Below, piece after piece: positions 8,399 through 18,978 of a stretch of DNA of 64,000 bases. Numbering within the stretch: position 1 is the first letter of the stretch; every line of letters begins with the position of its first letter. Both the position numbers and the translations under genes were made by a program. Location of the stretch: positions 144,288 to 208,287 of the forward strand of contig NZ_LGHS01000070.1 in the NCBI RefSeq assembly GCF_001202025.1, in the 5' to 3' direction. Origin of the DNA: Pseudorhodobacter aquimaris. Its GTDB lineage: Bacteria; Pseudomonadota; Alphaproteobacteria; Rhodobacterales; Rhodobacteraceae. The notes below the pieces were generated by a model. That model did no database searches and was not told where the DNA came from. It saw nothing but the letters and a program-made list of their open reading frames with translations.

Positions 8399-9594
8399 TG
8401 CGGGGCCTTTTCTGTGCGGCTGGCGCGCGCGCCCCAGATCGGTTCCCACATACAGGCTGTAAACAGCGCAAATGCAATGATCCAAAGCGCCCCCGCCGTC
8501 AGCACCGCTGGATAGTAAAGCCCGGGCAAGACCGAGCCGATGACGCGTGCCAGAACCGCCAGCGGAATCAGCGCATAGCCAACAGCCACCCCGCGCGGGG
8601 CGATCAGGGCCCGCCCGCTGTGGCCCAGTATCGCACGTGACATCACGGCATAGGTCATGGTGCCGACGCCGCCGATACCCAGAATATGCAGGGCGGCCAT
8701 CTCGTTCCCGATCCCGATATCCGAAAGGCCAAGGAACAAAAAGCCCGCCGCATTCAGCGCATAACCGATGTGCATCACCCATAGAATCGGCTGACGCCAT
8801 GTCCAAAGACCGCGCCACAGTGCCACGCGCGCCAATCCGGCAAGACCGGCCGCAATGGCCGTGGCCCCCATGATCCCGTCCGGCAGACCCAACAGATAGC
8901 CCGCAGGTTGAATCAAGGCCGCCGCAATCGCAAAGGCCGCCAAGGGCGCGGGGTTGCGCGGCAGGTCATGTTCGCGGCCCGCACGCACCATCGCATTGCG
9001 GGTAAAGCCCGGTGTGACCCGCCCGCCAAGCACCATAATCATGGCACAAAGCGTCACCAGCCCCATGCGCAACCCGGCCCAAACCCCGTCTTGCAGCAGA
9101 TCGACCCATTCCATATGCACCATCAGATTGGCCGCCCAGTAAAGCGTGAGGATCACCATAAAGATCATCTGTTGCGGCTTGGGCTTGTGCAGCAGTTGCA
9201 TCAATACCTTCAGCATCAAGACAGGCACAAAGGCAAGATCGGCCACGGCAACAATGGTGGGTGGCAAAACGCCGGAATACCAAAGCGCCAACCGCCCCAG
9301 CAGCCAAAGCCCTGCAACCACCGCAACAAACACATGCGGTGCGGCCTTGGCCCCGGTCCAGTTCGGCACCGCTGTCAAGAAAAACCCGCCAACAGCGGCC
9401 GCACCAAAGCCAAAGATCATCTCATGCGCGTGCCACAGATGCGGGGCAGGGCGCACAGGCAAATCCGCCATGCCGCCCATGGCCTGAATCGCAAGCCAGC
9501 CTTCCCAGACCGCAATCGACAGCATGGCAAACAGGGCTGCAGCCAGAAAAAAGACCCTGTAACCATCACTAAAGAACCGTTTGAGGGTGGTCAT
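8395..9594 (-). CDS. nnrS: NnrS family membrane protein
   Basis: NnrS proteins are heme- and copper-containing integral membrane proteins expressed with denitrification genes and linked to NO stress tolerance. The 399-residue product has about 12 hydrophobic helices. Family hallmarks are HLWHAHEMIFGFGAAAVGGF near residue 55, VTPGFTRNAM near residue 185, and GIGGVGTMTYAVMSRA near residue 305. The start was set by AAGGAG at 9602-9607, which is 7 nt before ATG 9592-9594. The ATG at 9600 would have only a 1-nt spacer. It lies between nirI and nirX on the same strand. Confidence 0.92.
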   Translation of the reverse strand: MTTLKRFFSDGYRVFFLAAALFAMLSIAVWEGWLAIQAMGGMADLPVRPAPHLWHAHEMIFGFGAAAVGGFFLTAVPNWTGAKAAPHVFVAVVAGLWLLGRLALWYSGVLPPTIVAVADLAFVPVLMLKVLMQLLHKPKPQQMIFMVILTLYWAANLMVHMEWVDLLQDGVWAGLRMGLVTLCAMIMVLGGRVTPGFTRNAMVRAGREHDLPRNPAPLAAFAIAAALIQPAGYLLGLPDGIMGATAIAAGLAGLARVALWRGLWTWRQPILWVMHIGYALNAAGFLFLGLSDIGIGNEMAALHILGIGGVGTMTYAVMSRAILGHSGRALIAPRGVAVGYALIPLAVLARVIGSVLPGLYYPAVLTAGALWIIAFALFTACMWEPIWGARASRTEKAPQ

Positions 9595-9601
9595 CGTCAT
9601 T

Positions 9602-9607
9602 CTCCTT
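9602..9607 (-). promoter_or_regulatory. Ribosome binding site of nnrS
   Basis: Read on the minus strand this is AAGGAG. It lies 7 nt before ATG 9594 and only 1 nt before ATG 9600, so it supports the shorter NnrS start. Confidence 0.7.
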
Positions 9608-11606
9608 AGGATGTGCGGGCGCGGCGTTTCAGGACGGGGCATTGGGTAGGGTCCGCCATGATCACCTGACAGCGCAGGCACAAAACACATTCATTGGGGT
9701 TGATGCGGCCCAAGGGGTCTATCGCACCTACGGTACATTTGGTTTCACACAGGCGGCATTCACGTCCGCATTGTGGACGCCGACGCAGCCAGTCAAAGAT
9801 TTTCAACTTGGCAGGAATTGCCAGCCCTGCGCCAAGCGGGCAAAGGTAGCGGCAAAAGAATCGCTCAATGAACAAACCTGCGCCAAGCAACAGCAGCACG
9901 AACAGCACGAAGGGCCAGGCGCGGATGAACCGCATGGAGATGGCGGTTTTGAACGGCTCCACCTCGGCCAGCAGAATCGCGTCATGCATGGAATAAAAAG
10001 ACATGGCGAGGATCACCACGAACAGCGTATATTTGATCACCCAAAGCCGCTCATGCACCCCCTGCGGCACTGCGATCTGCCGGATGCCAAGGCGTTGGGC
10101 CGCAGCATTTGTCAGCTCTTGCAGCGCGCCAAATGGGCACAGCCAGCCGCAGTAGACCCCGCGCCCCCAAAATAGCAGCCCCAGTGCGGTAAACCCCCAA
10201 AGCAAAAAGATTACCGGATCGGCTAGAAATGTCTCCCAGCGAAATCCGGTCAGCAGGGCATGGAGAAAGGCCACGACCTGCACCACCGAAAGCTGGCCAT
10301 TCAACCCCATGCCCAACACCAGAAATGTGGTCAGCAAAAACCCGAGCCGCAGGCGGAGCCACAGTTTCGGGCGGCGGGTGATGGCACCTTGGGCAAAGAG
10401 GATCAGCGTCAGACAGGTCAGCATGACCACGACAATCACGGCCTCAGGCCGCTTTTTCATCCAGATATCATGCCAAAGCGGCGCGGCTTCGGGGGCGGCC
10501 AAGTGAAACGTTTCGGGTAGGCTGTAGGGCAGAGTGATGATCATTTCGATATCGGCACCGCTGCTGGGGCGGGTTGCGGTGACTTCTACCAAAAAGGGGA
10601 CGGTGGGGTCGATTGTGGGGGGCAGAGCAAAGAGGCTGACCTCTTTCATCGCGGGTGCATCTTCGGGCACCAGACTTTCGATCATGGTATAGCTGTCTGC
10701 GCCCGGCTGCCAACGGGTGTTGCCTTGGACGATCGTCAGCCGGTCAAACACCCCGCTGCGCCGCCATGCGGTGCCGCGATGTGATTGCAACCCTGCAGAT
10801 GCAACCATAAGCGCGGATTGCCCCGCGCCAAGCCCACCGATAATGCGGGTAAATTGCTGTTGTCCCAGCAGGTTTTGGCCAACGGTCGGTGTGTCGATGA
10901 TCGCCGCATAAAGCCGCAAGAAATCCCCGTCACCGGGCTGAACCGGCACTTTGGCACCGGCAAGGGCGGCGGCGGCGGCGGTCATGCTGACTTGCGTTTC
11001 GGCCACAGCGTTCATCTGTTGCAGGCCCACCCAATCCAGCGGGGTAAAGCTGATCCGGTCAATACCTGCGCCGCGGATCAACCCGCGTGCAATTGCAATT
11101 GTGCGTGCGGTGCGCAAAATGCCATCGCGGATCACGCCGGTCGAAACTGTGGCGCGGCTGATCACATCGGGGGCATTTGCGGATATGCTCTCTGGCGCGG
11201 TCAGATCCAGCCCGGCGAACCCCGAGACATAGCGCGCGATATCCGCGTCCGAGATCCCCAGCGTCAGCACCGGTTCATTATGGTGCACCAATCGCGCGCC
11301 GGTAATGACCGCCATCGGTGACACCGCCACCAGTACATCCAAAGGCTGCCCCGAATAGCCGACCGACCCCGCAACCTCGCTGCTGGAGGCGATATGCCCG
11401 ACAACCCCACCGCCTTGATACACATTCCAGCCCGGCACGCCCTCGGCCACGCGCTGAAGGGTGACCGGCCCATCAACCTTCAAAAGCTCTTGTGCCATGT
11501 CAGGGGTCGGCTCGGTGATGCCCTGCTCCCGGCCCTGACCGGATGCGGGGGCGATCCCGAGGGTCAGGCAAAATAGCAAAACAAAAAGGCGGGGCAATAA
11601 ATACAT
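9606..11606 (-). CDS. nirI: NirI, NosR/NirI family flavo-iron-sulfur membrane protein
   Basis: This 666-residue NosR homologue is called NirI because it is divergent from nirS and followed by nirX. It has a signal peptide (1-23), a periplasmic FMN-binding domain with T153 in SRAT, and about five membrane helices from residue 395. There are two membrane CxxxCP motifs (CGWLCPFGAL, CRYLCPLGAG). The cytoplasmic C-terminal end has cysteines (CGRECRLCETKC, CVLCLRC) that can bind two [4Fe-4S] clusters. In Paracoccus NirI is needed for nirS expression or activity. The usual flavin motif is SGAT; here Gly is replaced by Arg. No strong Shine-Dalgarno precedes the ATG. Confidence 0.9.
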   Translation of the reverse strand: MYLLPRLFVLLFCLTLGIAPASGQGREQGITEPTPDMAQELLKVDGPVTLQRVAEGVPGWNVYQGGGVVGHIASSSEVAGSVGYSGQPLDVLVAVSPMAVITGARLVHHNEPVLTLGISDADIARYVSGFAGLDLTAPESISANAPDVISRATVSTGVIRDGILRTARTIAIARGLIRGAGIDRISFTPLDWVGLQQMNAVAETQVSMTAAAAALAGAKVPVQPGDGDFLRLYAAIIDTPTVGQNLLGQQQFTRIIGGLGAGQSALMVASAGLQSHRGTAWRRSGVFDRLTIVQGNTRWQPGADSYTMIESLVPEDAPAMKEVSLFALPPTIDPTVPFLVEVTATRPSSGADIEMIITLPYSLPETFHLAAPEAAPLWHDIWMKKRPEAVIVVVMLTCLTLILFAQGAITRRPKLWLRLRLGFLLTTFLVLGMGLNGQLSVVQVVAFLHALLTGFRWETFLADPVIFLLWGFTALGLLFWGRGVYCGWLCPFGALQELTNAAAQRLGIRQIAVPQGVHERLWVIKYTLFVVILAMSFYSMHDAILLAEVEPFKTAISMRFIRAWPFVLFVLLLLGAGLFIERFFCRYLCPLGAGLAIPAKLKIFDWLRRRPQCGRECRLCETKCTVGAIDPLGRINPNECVLCLRCQVIMADPTQCPVLKRRARTS

Positions 11607-11664
11607 ATTTAGAAGGCCAGTCTCCAGATTTCTTCCTTTATGTTATGCACTGGCTTGCAGGGCC

Positions 11665-11678
11665 TTGACCTACGTCAA
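11665..11678. promoter_or_regulatory. Shared Fnr/Dnr box between nirI and nirS
   Basis: TTGAC-CTAC-GTCAA is a perfect 14-bp Fnr/NNR-type palindrome centred at 11671.5. Towards nirS a class II promoter would start near 11713, with CATAAT at 11701-11706 as the -10 element and a leader of about 29 nt. Towards nirI it would start near 11630, with CATAAA (minus strand, 11637-11642) as the -10 element. The same box can therefore sit at about -41.5 in both directions. Binding by the regulator at 723-1421 is inferred. Confidence 0.8.
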
Positions 11679-11705
11679 GGAGGGATGCGCCAAGGTTCAC
11701 CATAA

Positions 11706-13508
<1,803 letters not shown>

Positions 13509-13526
13509 TCTGAAAAACAACTGTTT

Positions 13527-13545
13527 GGCCGGGGTATCCCCGGCC
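13527..13545 (+). terminator. Hairpin between nirS and nirE
   Basis: GGCCGGGG-TAT-CCCCGGCC is a perfect 8-bp GC stem with a 3-nt loop, 18 nt after the nirS stop. No T tract follows, so it is unlikely to be a full intrinsic terminator. It may act as a partial terminator or as a 3' stabiliser that lets nirS mRNA exceed the downstream heme d1 genes. That role is inferred. Confidence 0.5.
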
Positions 13546-13585
13546 ATTCCCCCCTTAACATCGCCAGCCCCTTAGGAAGCCAGTT

Positions 13586-14389
13586 ATGAATGATGCCTCT
13601 CCCACGCAAAGTCTTGGCCGGGTCTTTTTGATCGGGGCAGGTCCGGGTGACCCAGAGCTTTTGACCGTCAAGGCCCTGCGCCTGATCCGGTCGGCCGATG
13701 TGGTGGTGTTTGATCGTCTGGTCAGCCCCGAGATCATGGCCTTGATCCCGCAGGGAACGAAATTGATCGACGTTGGAAAAATGCCTAAATGCCATAAGAT
13801 GGCGCAGGGCGATATCAATGCGCTCTTGGTCAATCTTGCGCGCAAAGGTCTGATGGTGGCGCGGCTCAAGGGCGGTGACCCCCTGATTTTTGGCCGCGGT
13901 TCCGAAGAGGCCGAGGAGCTTTACGCAGCTGGTGTGACGGTTGGCTATGTGCCCGGCATCACGGCGGCCCAGGGGGCTGCCAGTGTGACGGGCGTGCCGC
14001 TGACCCACCGCGGGCTGGCGACCGGTGTGCGCTATGTCACCGGCCACCGGGCCAAGGATGCGCTGCTTGATCTGGATTGGGCCTCGCTTGCCTCCCCTGA
14101 AACGACGCTTGTTGTTTATATGGGGGCGTCGAATATTGCCGAAATATCAATGCGGTTGCAGGCAGAGGGCATGGCCCCTGATTTGCCGGTCATGGCCATT
14201 GCTTCGGCCACCACGCCGCGCGAAGAGCGTGTCGTTGGAACCCTTGCAGATATCACAGGGCGCGTTGAGGCCATGATGCTGGAGGCGCCGGTCTTGTTTA
14301 TTATCGGACGGGTTGTATCCTTGTATGAAGAGATCTCCATCGCCCGCGCTATGGCCTGCGAAGGGCCGGGGATGGCGGCCTATGCGTAG
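13586..14389 (+). CDS. nirE: NirE, uroporphyrinogen-III C-methyltransferase
   Basis: NirE is a SAM-dependent methyltransferase that converts uroporphyrinogen III to precorrin-2, the first step towards heme d1. The 267-residue protein shows the SUMT signatures VFLIGAGPGDPELLTVKALR near residue 13, VARLKGGDPLIFGRG near residue 90, and VPGITAAQGAASVTGVPLTH near residue 120. It lacks the CysG N-terminal dehydrogenase/chelatase domain, so those steps must come from elsewhere. It is the first gene after nirS, and its end overlaps nirC by 8 nt. Confidence 0.95.
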   Translation: MNDASPTQSLGRVFLIGAGPGDPELLTVKALRLIRSADVVVFDRLVSPEIMALIPQGTKLIDVGKMPKCHKMAQGDINALLVNLARKGLMVARLKGGDPLIFGRGSEEAEELYAAGVTVGYVPGITAAQGAASVTGVPLTHRGLATGVRYVTGHRAKDALLDLDWASLASPETTLVVYMGASNIAEISMRLQAEGMAPDLPVMAIASATTPREERVVGTLADITGRVEAMMLEAPVLFIIGRVVSLYEEISIARAMACEGPGMAAYA

Positions 14390-14678
14390 CCTTGTGGCCC
14401 TGTTCTGTCTTGCCCTGCCGTTACATGCTCAAGTGCCCGCCGAGCGCGCAAAAGCACTGGAACATATGGTTATTCAAGATTGTGGATCATGCCACGGTTT
14501 GACTATGAAGGGCGGCCTTGGTAGCCCTTTGACACCTGATGCGCTGGACCATGCAGATGCCGAAGGGCTTGCGTTGATTATTCTCGACGGCGTTCCCGGA
14601 ACGGCGATGCCGCCATGGCGCCCGCTTTTGACCGAAGCTGAGGCGATGTGGATCGCACACTACCTTAAAAAGGACTAA
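14382..14678 (+). CDS. nirC: NirC, c55x-type monoheme cytochrome
   Basis: This 98-residue periplasmic cytochrome c has a cleavable signal peptide (MRSLVALFCLALPLHA) and one heme site CGSCH (C34, C37, H38), with a likely axial Met in GTAMPPW near residue 75. NirC can donate electrons to NirS or take part in late heme d1 maturation; the role varies between species. The ATG at 14382 overlaps the nirE stop. A longer open frame begins upstream, but it would lack the signal peptide at its N-terminus. Confidence 0.9.
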   Translation: MRSLVALFCLALPLHAQVPAERAKALEHMVIQDCGSCHGLTMKGGLGSPLTPDALDHADAEGLALIILDGVPGTAMPPWRPLLTEAEAMWIAHYLKKD

Positions 14679-14682
14679 CCCA

Positions 14683-15825
14683 ATGAAAACCGCAGCACTT
14701 ATCTTGTCTCTTCTGGCCTCTCCGGTGATGGCGGATGGGGTGCAGTCCACCGGCGATCTGGGGTTGGTGATCGAACGTGCAAGCGGCAGCCTTGTGGTTG
14801 TTGATCGTTCCGACCGCGCCGCGATTGGCCGGATAGAGGGGCTGGGTGATCTGTCGCACGCCAGCATGACCTATTCGCCGGATGAACGTTTTGCCTATAT
14901 CTTTGCCCGCGACGGTGGCCTGTCCAAGGTCGATATCCTGACGCAAGAGGTGGTCGCGCGCACGGTTCAGGCAGGTAATTCCATCGGCGGTGCGATTTCC
15001 GATGATGGCCGCCTGATTGCCGTGTCCAATTACGAGCCCGGCGGGGTCAAGGTGTTTGACGCCGATACGCTTGATCTGGTTGCCGATATTCCGGCCGCGG
15101 GCAAGACCATCGGTCTGGTCGATGTGCCCGGCCGTCGCTTTGCATGGGCGGTCTGGGACAGTGGTGAGGTATTCCTAGGTGATTTCTCTGGCGCGGAGCC
15201 GGATATCAAGATGATCGGCAACGCGGGCAAGAACCCCTATGACGCGGTGCTGACCGATGATGCGCATACCTATCTTGTGGGGCTTTTCGGCGAAAAGGGT
15301 GTGACAGCCTTCGATCTGTGGGCGGATGCCCCCGAGCCCAAACGATTCCTGCAAGATTACGGCAAAACCTCCGAGGATCTGCCAGTTTACAAAATGCCCC
15401 ATCTGCAAGGCTGGGCCTTCAGTTCGGGTCAGTTTGTATTGCCCGCCGTGGGCCAGCATGAGGTTCTTTGGGTCGACCGCAATAGCCTGGAGGAAAACGC
15501 GCGTACAGCGGTACATGGTCAGCCGGTGTTCATCATCGCCCAACCTGCCAGCCCCTATGTCTGGGTCAACTTCGCAACCCCTTTGAATGATACGGTGCAG
15601 GTGATCGACAGTCGCTCGCATGAGGTGGTGGCCACGCTGACCCCTGGCAAAGCCGTGTTGCATATGGAATTTGCACCACGCGGGGCTGAGGTCTGGATCT
15701 CCAGCCGCGATGACAACCGCGTCCTGATCTATGATACAAAAACCCGCGAAAAGCTGGCCGAGATTGAGGCCGCAGCCCCCTCGGGCATCTTCTTTACCGC
15801 CCGTGCCCATCAGCCAGGCCTATGA
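14683..15825 (+). CDS. nirF: NirF, heme d1 biosynthesis protein
   Basis: This 380-residue periplasmic protein has a signal peptide (MKTAALILSLLASPVMA) and a beta-propeller related to the NirS d1 domain but without a cytochrome c domain. Conserved blocks include ASMTYSPDERFAYIFARDG near residue 60, KVYKMPHLQGWAF-like VYKMPHLQGWAF near residue 235, and the C-terminal HMEFAPRGAEVWISSRDDN. NirF acts in the late steps of heme d1 synthesis on (dihydro)heme d1. It lies 4 nt after nirC, and its stop overlaps the next ATG (ATGA). Confidence 0.94.
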   Translation: MKTAALILSLLASPVMADGVQSTGDLGLVIERASGSLVVVDRSDRAAIGRIEGLGDLSHASMTYSPDERFAYIFARDGGLSKVDILTQEVVARTVQAGNSIGGAISDDGRLIAVSNYEPGGVKVFDADTLDLVADIPAAGKTIGLVDVPGRRFAWAVWDSGEVFLGDFSGAEPDIKMIGNAGKNPYDAVLTDDAHTYLVGLFGEKGVTAFDLWADAPEPKRFLQDYGKTSEDLPVYKMPHLQGWAFSSGQFVLPAVGQHEVLWVDRNSLEENARTAVHGQPVFIIAQPASPYVWVNFATPLNDTVQVIDSRSHEVVATLTPGKAVLHMEFAPRGAEVWISSRDDNRVLIYDTKTREKLAEIEAAAPSGIFFTARAHQPGL

Positions 15826-16805
15826 CGATGGAACATTTTGACCGAATCGACACGCGCTTGTTGGATGAGTTCCAGCGTGATCTGCCATTGGTGCCACGCC
15901 CCTTTGGCGCGATGGCGCAAGCCTTGGGGCTGGAGGAGGCCTGTGTGCTGGACCGTCTGACCCGCCTCAAAGCGCAGGGCGCGCTGACACGGGTGGGCGC
16001 TACGATCCGGCCAAATACGGTGGCCGCTTCGACGCTGGCGGCCCTTGCCGTGCCCGAGGACCGGCTGGATGAGGTGGCCGCGATTGTCGGTGCGGAACCC
16101 GGCGTCAACCATTCCTATCTGCGTGAGGCGGAGTGGAACCTCTGGTTTGTCGCCACCTCCCCCGATGCTGACAAACTGGGTGCATCACTGGCGCGAATAG
16201 AGGCGCGCACAGGGCTGAGGGTGCTGGATTTGCGGCTGATCAAACCTTTTAACATTGATCTTGGTTTTCGGTTGACGGCCCATGCCCGCCCGATGGCCGC
16301 CCCCCGCGCGGTTGATCCTGCGGCTTTGCGGGTTGAGGATCGACCGCTGCTGCATGCCCTGTCGCAAGGACTTGATATTGTGGCCCACCCTTTTGCCGCC
16401 CTGGCCGACCGTCTGGGCTGGACCGAGGCGCAGGTTCTTGCCCGTATTGACGCCTTGCTCAAGGCGGGGCTGGTGTCGCGCCTCGGCGTGATCGTGCGGC
16501 ACCGCACCTTGGGCTGGACCTCGAACGCCATGGTGGTTTGGGATGTGCCGGAAGGCGACATTGCGGCGGTGGGGCCAAAGCTGGCCGCCTTGCCGGGGGT
16601 GACGTTGTGCTATCAGCGCAGACCGGTGCCGGACGTCTGGCCCTATCAGCTTTACTGTATGATCCACGGCAAAAGCCGCGATCAGGCGCTGGCTGTGCTG
16701 GCAACTGCGCGTGCCTTGCCCGCGCTGTCCCAAGTGCCGCACCGGGTCTTGTTCTCGACCCGTTGCTTTAAACAATCCGGTGCCCAAATCGCGGAGGTGG
16801 TGTGA
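15822..16805 (+). CDS. nirD: NirDL, fused siroheme decarboxylase subunits D and L
   Basis: This 327-residue protein has two tandem AsnC/Lrp-like modules: residues about 8-155 resemble NirD, and about 165-320 resemble NirL/AhbB. Each has a winged helix followed by a RAM-like fold. The C-terminal half has the TLGWTSNAMVVWDVPEGD and CYQRRPV...WPYQLYCMIHG blocks typical of the Lrp-like siroheme decarboxylases. In Pseudomonas nirD and nirL are separate genes; here they are one frame. With NirG and NirH it decarboxylates siroheme to 12,18-didecarboxysiroheme. It is translationally coupled to nirF and nirG. Confidence 0.88.
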   Translation: MTMEHFDRIDTRLLDEFQRDLPLVPRPFGAMAQALGLEEACVLDRLTRLKAQGALTRVGATIRPNTVAASTLAALAVPEDRLDEVAAIVGAEPGVNHSYLREAEWNLWFVATSPDADKLGASLARIEARTGLRVLDLRLIKPFNIDLGFRLTAHARPMAAPRAVDPAALRVEDRPLLHALSQGLDIVAHPFAALADRLGWTEAQVLARIDALLKAGLVSRLGVIVRHRTLGWTSNAMVVWDVPEGDIAAVGPKLAALPGVTLCYQRRPVPDVWPYQLYCMIHGKSRDQALAVLATARALPALSQVPHRVLFSTRCFKQSGAQIAEVV

Positions 16806-17278
16806 TGCGCAGGGAGCCCTTGCCTAAAGATGCCTTGGATGAGGCCGACCGTGCCTTGATCAACACCCTGCAAGACGGTTTTCCCGTCAGCGCCGCCCCC
16901 TTTGCCGAGGTGGGGGCCGCACTGGCCCTGAGTGAGGATGACGTGATTGCCCGCCTTGCGCGCCTTCGCGATATCGGCGCGATCACCCGTTTCGGCCCGT
17001 TTCTGGATGCCGCCGCGATGGGCGGCGCATTTTGTCTCTGCGCGATGGCCGTCCCCGAGGAGCGATTTGACGAGGTCGTGACTTTGGTCAATGCCCATAT
17101 CGAGGTTGCGCATAATTATGAACGCAAGCACGCGTTGAACATGTGGTTCGTGATGGCCTGCGAACGGCCCGAACAGATCAAAGAGATCGGCGCGCAAATC
17201 GAAGGGGAAACCGGTCTCAAGGTTCATCTGTTCCCTAAATTAGAAGAGTTCTTCATCGGCTTCAGGGTTCAGGCATGA
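16805..17278 (+). CDS. nirG: NirG, siroheme decarboxylase subunit
   Basis: This 157-residue AsnC/Lrp-like protein has an N-terminal helix-turn-helix (LDEADRALINTLQDGFPVS) followed by an effector-binding-like fold. The conserved NYERKHALNMWFVMA near residue 105 is typical of NirG/NirD-type siroheme decarboxylase subunits. It is not expected to act as a DNA-binding regulator. The ATG at 16805 overlaps the nirDL stop (TGATG); an in-frame GTG lies one codon earlier. Its own stop overlaps the nirH ATG. Confidence 0.9.
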   Translation: MRREPLPKDALDEADRALINTLQDGFPVSAAPFAEVGAALALSEDDVIARLARLRDIGAITRFGPFLDAAAMGGAFCLCAMAVPEERFDEVVTLVNAHIEVAHNYERKHALNMWFVMACERPEQIKEIGAQIEGETGLKVHLFPKLEEFFIGFRVQA

Positions 17279-17760
17279 GTATCGACAGTATCGACCGCAA
17301 GATCATCTCTGCCACGGCAAGCGGGCTGCCGTTGACGCCGCATCCCTACCGTGAGGTGGGCAATTGGCTGAACCTGACTGAAGAAGACGTGATGGCCCGT
17401 TTCACCAGGTTGCAAGAGGAAGGCATCATTCGCCGCATCGCCCTTGCGCCCAACCATTATGCCCTGGGCATGGTTGCCAACGGGATGAGCGTTTGGGACG
17501 TGCCTGATGATCGTGCCTCGGAAATCGGGCCGCAAATCGGGGCTTTGCATTTCGTGTCCCACTGCTATTTGCGGCCGCGCAGCCTGCCGGAATGGCCCTA
17601 TAACCTGTTTGCCATGATTCATGGCGAAACCCGCGACGCGGTAGAGGGGCTGCGCGCCGAAATTGCCGGTCTTCTTGGTAATGATTGCCGGGCCAGCGAC
17701 ATACTCTATTCAACCCGCATCCTGAAAAAGACCGGGATGCGCCTGACAGAAAGGGCTTGA
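17275..17760 (+). CDS. nirH: NirH, siroheme decarboxylase subunit
   Basis: This 161-residue Lrp-like subunit begins MSIDSIDRKIISATASGLPL and carries HPYREVGNWLNLTEEDVMAR and the block HCYLRPRSLPEWPYNLFAMIHG, the NirL/NirH signature. It forms the siroheme decarboxylase with NirDL and NirG in heme d1 synthesis. It is coupled to nirG through an ATGA overlap and ends 3 nt before nirJ. Confidence 0.9.
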   Translation: MSIDSIDRKIISATASGLPLTPHPYREVGNWLNLTEEDVMARFTRLQEEGIIRRIALAPNHYALGMVANGMSVWDVPDDRASEIGPQIGALHFVSHCYLRPRSLPEWPYNLFAMIHGETRDAVEGLRAEIAGLLGNDCRASDILYSTRILKKTGMRLTERA

Positions 17761-17763
17761 CGC

Positions 17764-18978
17764 ATGTTCCGCCTAAGCCAGTATATGCATGAACTTATCA
17801 CCCCGACCGCCCCGCGCCGCCGCGCGCGTCCGGGCAATGTCAAACCGGTGGTGATCTGGAACCTTACCCGCACCTGCAACCTCAAATGTCGTCACTGCTA
17901 TACCACATCCGCCGACGTGCCGTTTCCGGGGGAGTTGAGCCATGAGCAGGCAATCGGTGTCTTGGATGATCTGCACAGCTTTGGCATCCCTGCGCTGATT
18001 TTGTCAGGGGGCGAACCCCTGTCGCGGTTTGATTTCTTTGAACTGGCCGAACATGCGAAATCTTTGGGCTTCCGGCATTTGTCGCTGTCGACCAATGGGA
18101 CCAAAGTTGCCGATAATATCGACCGTATCCATGCGCTTGGCTTTGATTATGTCGGGATTTCGCTGGACGGGATCGGTCAGGTCAACGACTGGTTTCGCGG
18201 GGTCGAGGGCGCGTTTGATGAGGCGTTGGCCGGCGTTCGGGCCTGCAAGGCGCGCGGCGTCAAGGTTGGCCTGCGCTTTACCCTGACCAAGGACAATGCC
18301 GAAACCCTGCCCGCGATGATCGATCTGTGCCGTGCCGAGGGGGTGGATAAATTCTACCTCTCGCATCTGGTTTACGCCGGTCGGGGCGACAAACACCGTG
18401 GTGAGGATACCGTTCACGACCACACCCGCGCCGCGATGGACCTGTTGATGGACCGCGCATGGGAGGCCGTGCAGGCGGGTGACGCATTCGAAGTGGTGAC
18501 GGGCAATAATGATGCTGACGCGGTTTATTTCCTGCAATGGGCCGAGGCCCGCTTTGCGCCCGAAAAAATCGCCCATCTGCGCACGCATCTTGAGGCATGG
18601 GGCGGAAATTCATCGGGGCTTGGCGTGGGCAATATCGACCCGCAAGGCAAGGTCCATCCCGATACCTATTGGTCCGATTACACTGTGGGAAGCGTCAAGC
18701 AAACACCGTTCAGCGAACTTTGGACGGGGGATGACCATATGCTGGCCACCTTGCGCCAGCGCCCGCGCCCACTGAAGGGGCGCTGTGGTGACTGTGCCTT
18801 CAAGGCGGTTTGCGGCGGGAACACCCGCATTCGCGCGCTACAGGTGACGGGCGACCCCTGGGCCGAAGATCCGGCCTGCTATCTGACCAACGAGGAGATT
18901 GGCATCGAGGATGCCAGCCGCCTGACCGTCACTCCATTCCGAGGCAAAAGCCATGATCCGGCACATCGTTTCAACTAG
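17764..18978 (+). CDS. nirJ: NirJ, radical SAM heme d1 biosynthesis protein
   Basis: This 404-residue radical SAM enzyme removes propionate side chains from didecarboxysiroheme and installs the oxo groups on the way to heme d1. The radical SAM cluster motif is CNLKCRHCY (C38, C42, C45). The SAM-binding GGEPLSR lies near residue 80. A C-terminal SPASM-like region has [18 protein letters not shown] near residue 340 and a further Cys in DPACYL for a second [4Fe-4S] cluster. Its end overlaps nirN by 26 nt. Confidence 0.96.
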   Translation: MFRLSQYMHELITPTAPRRRARPGNVKPVVIWNLTRTCNLKCRHCYTTSADVPFPGELSHEQAIGVLDDLHSFGIPALILSGGEPLSRFDFFELAEHAKSLGFRHLSLSTNGTKVADNIDRIHALGFDYVGISLDGIGQVNDWFRGVEGAFDEALAGVRACKARGVKVGLRFTLTKDNAETLPAMIDLCRAEGVDKFYLSHLVYAGRGDKHRGEDTVHDHTRAAMDLLMDRAWEAVQAGDAFEVVTGNNDADAVYFLQWAEARFAPEKIAHLRTHLEAWGGNSSGLGVGNIDPQGKVHPDTYWSDYTVGSVKQTPFSELWTGDDHMLATLRQRPRPLKGRCGDCAFKAVCGGNTRIRALQVTGDPWAEDPACYLTNEEIGIEDASRLTVTPFRGKSHDPAHRFN

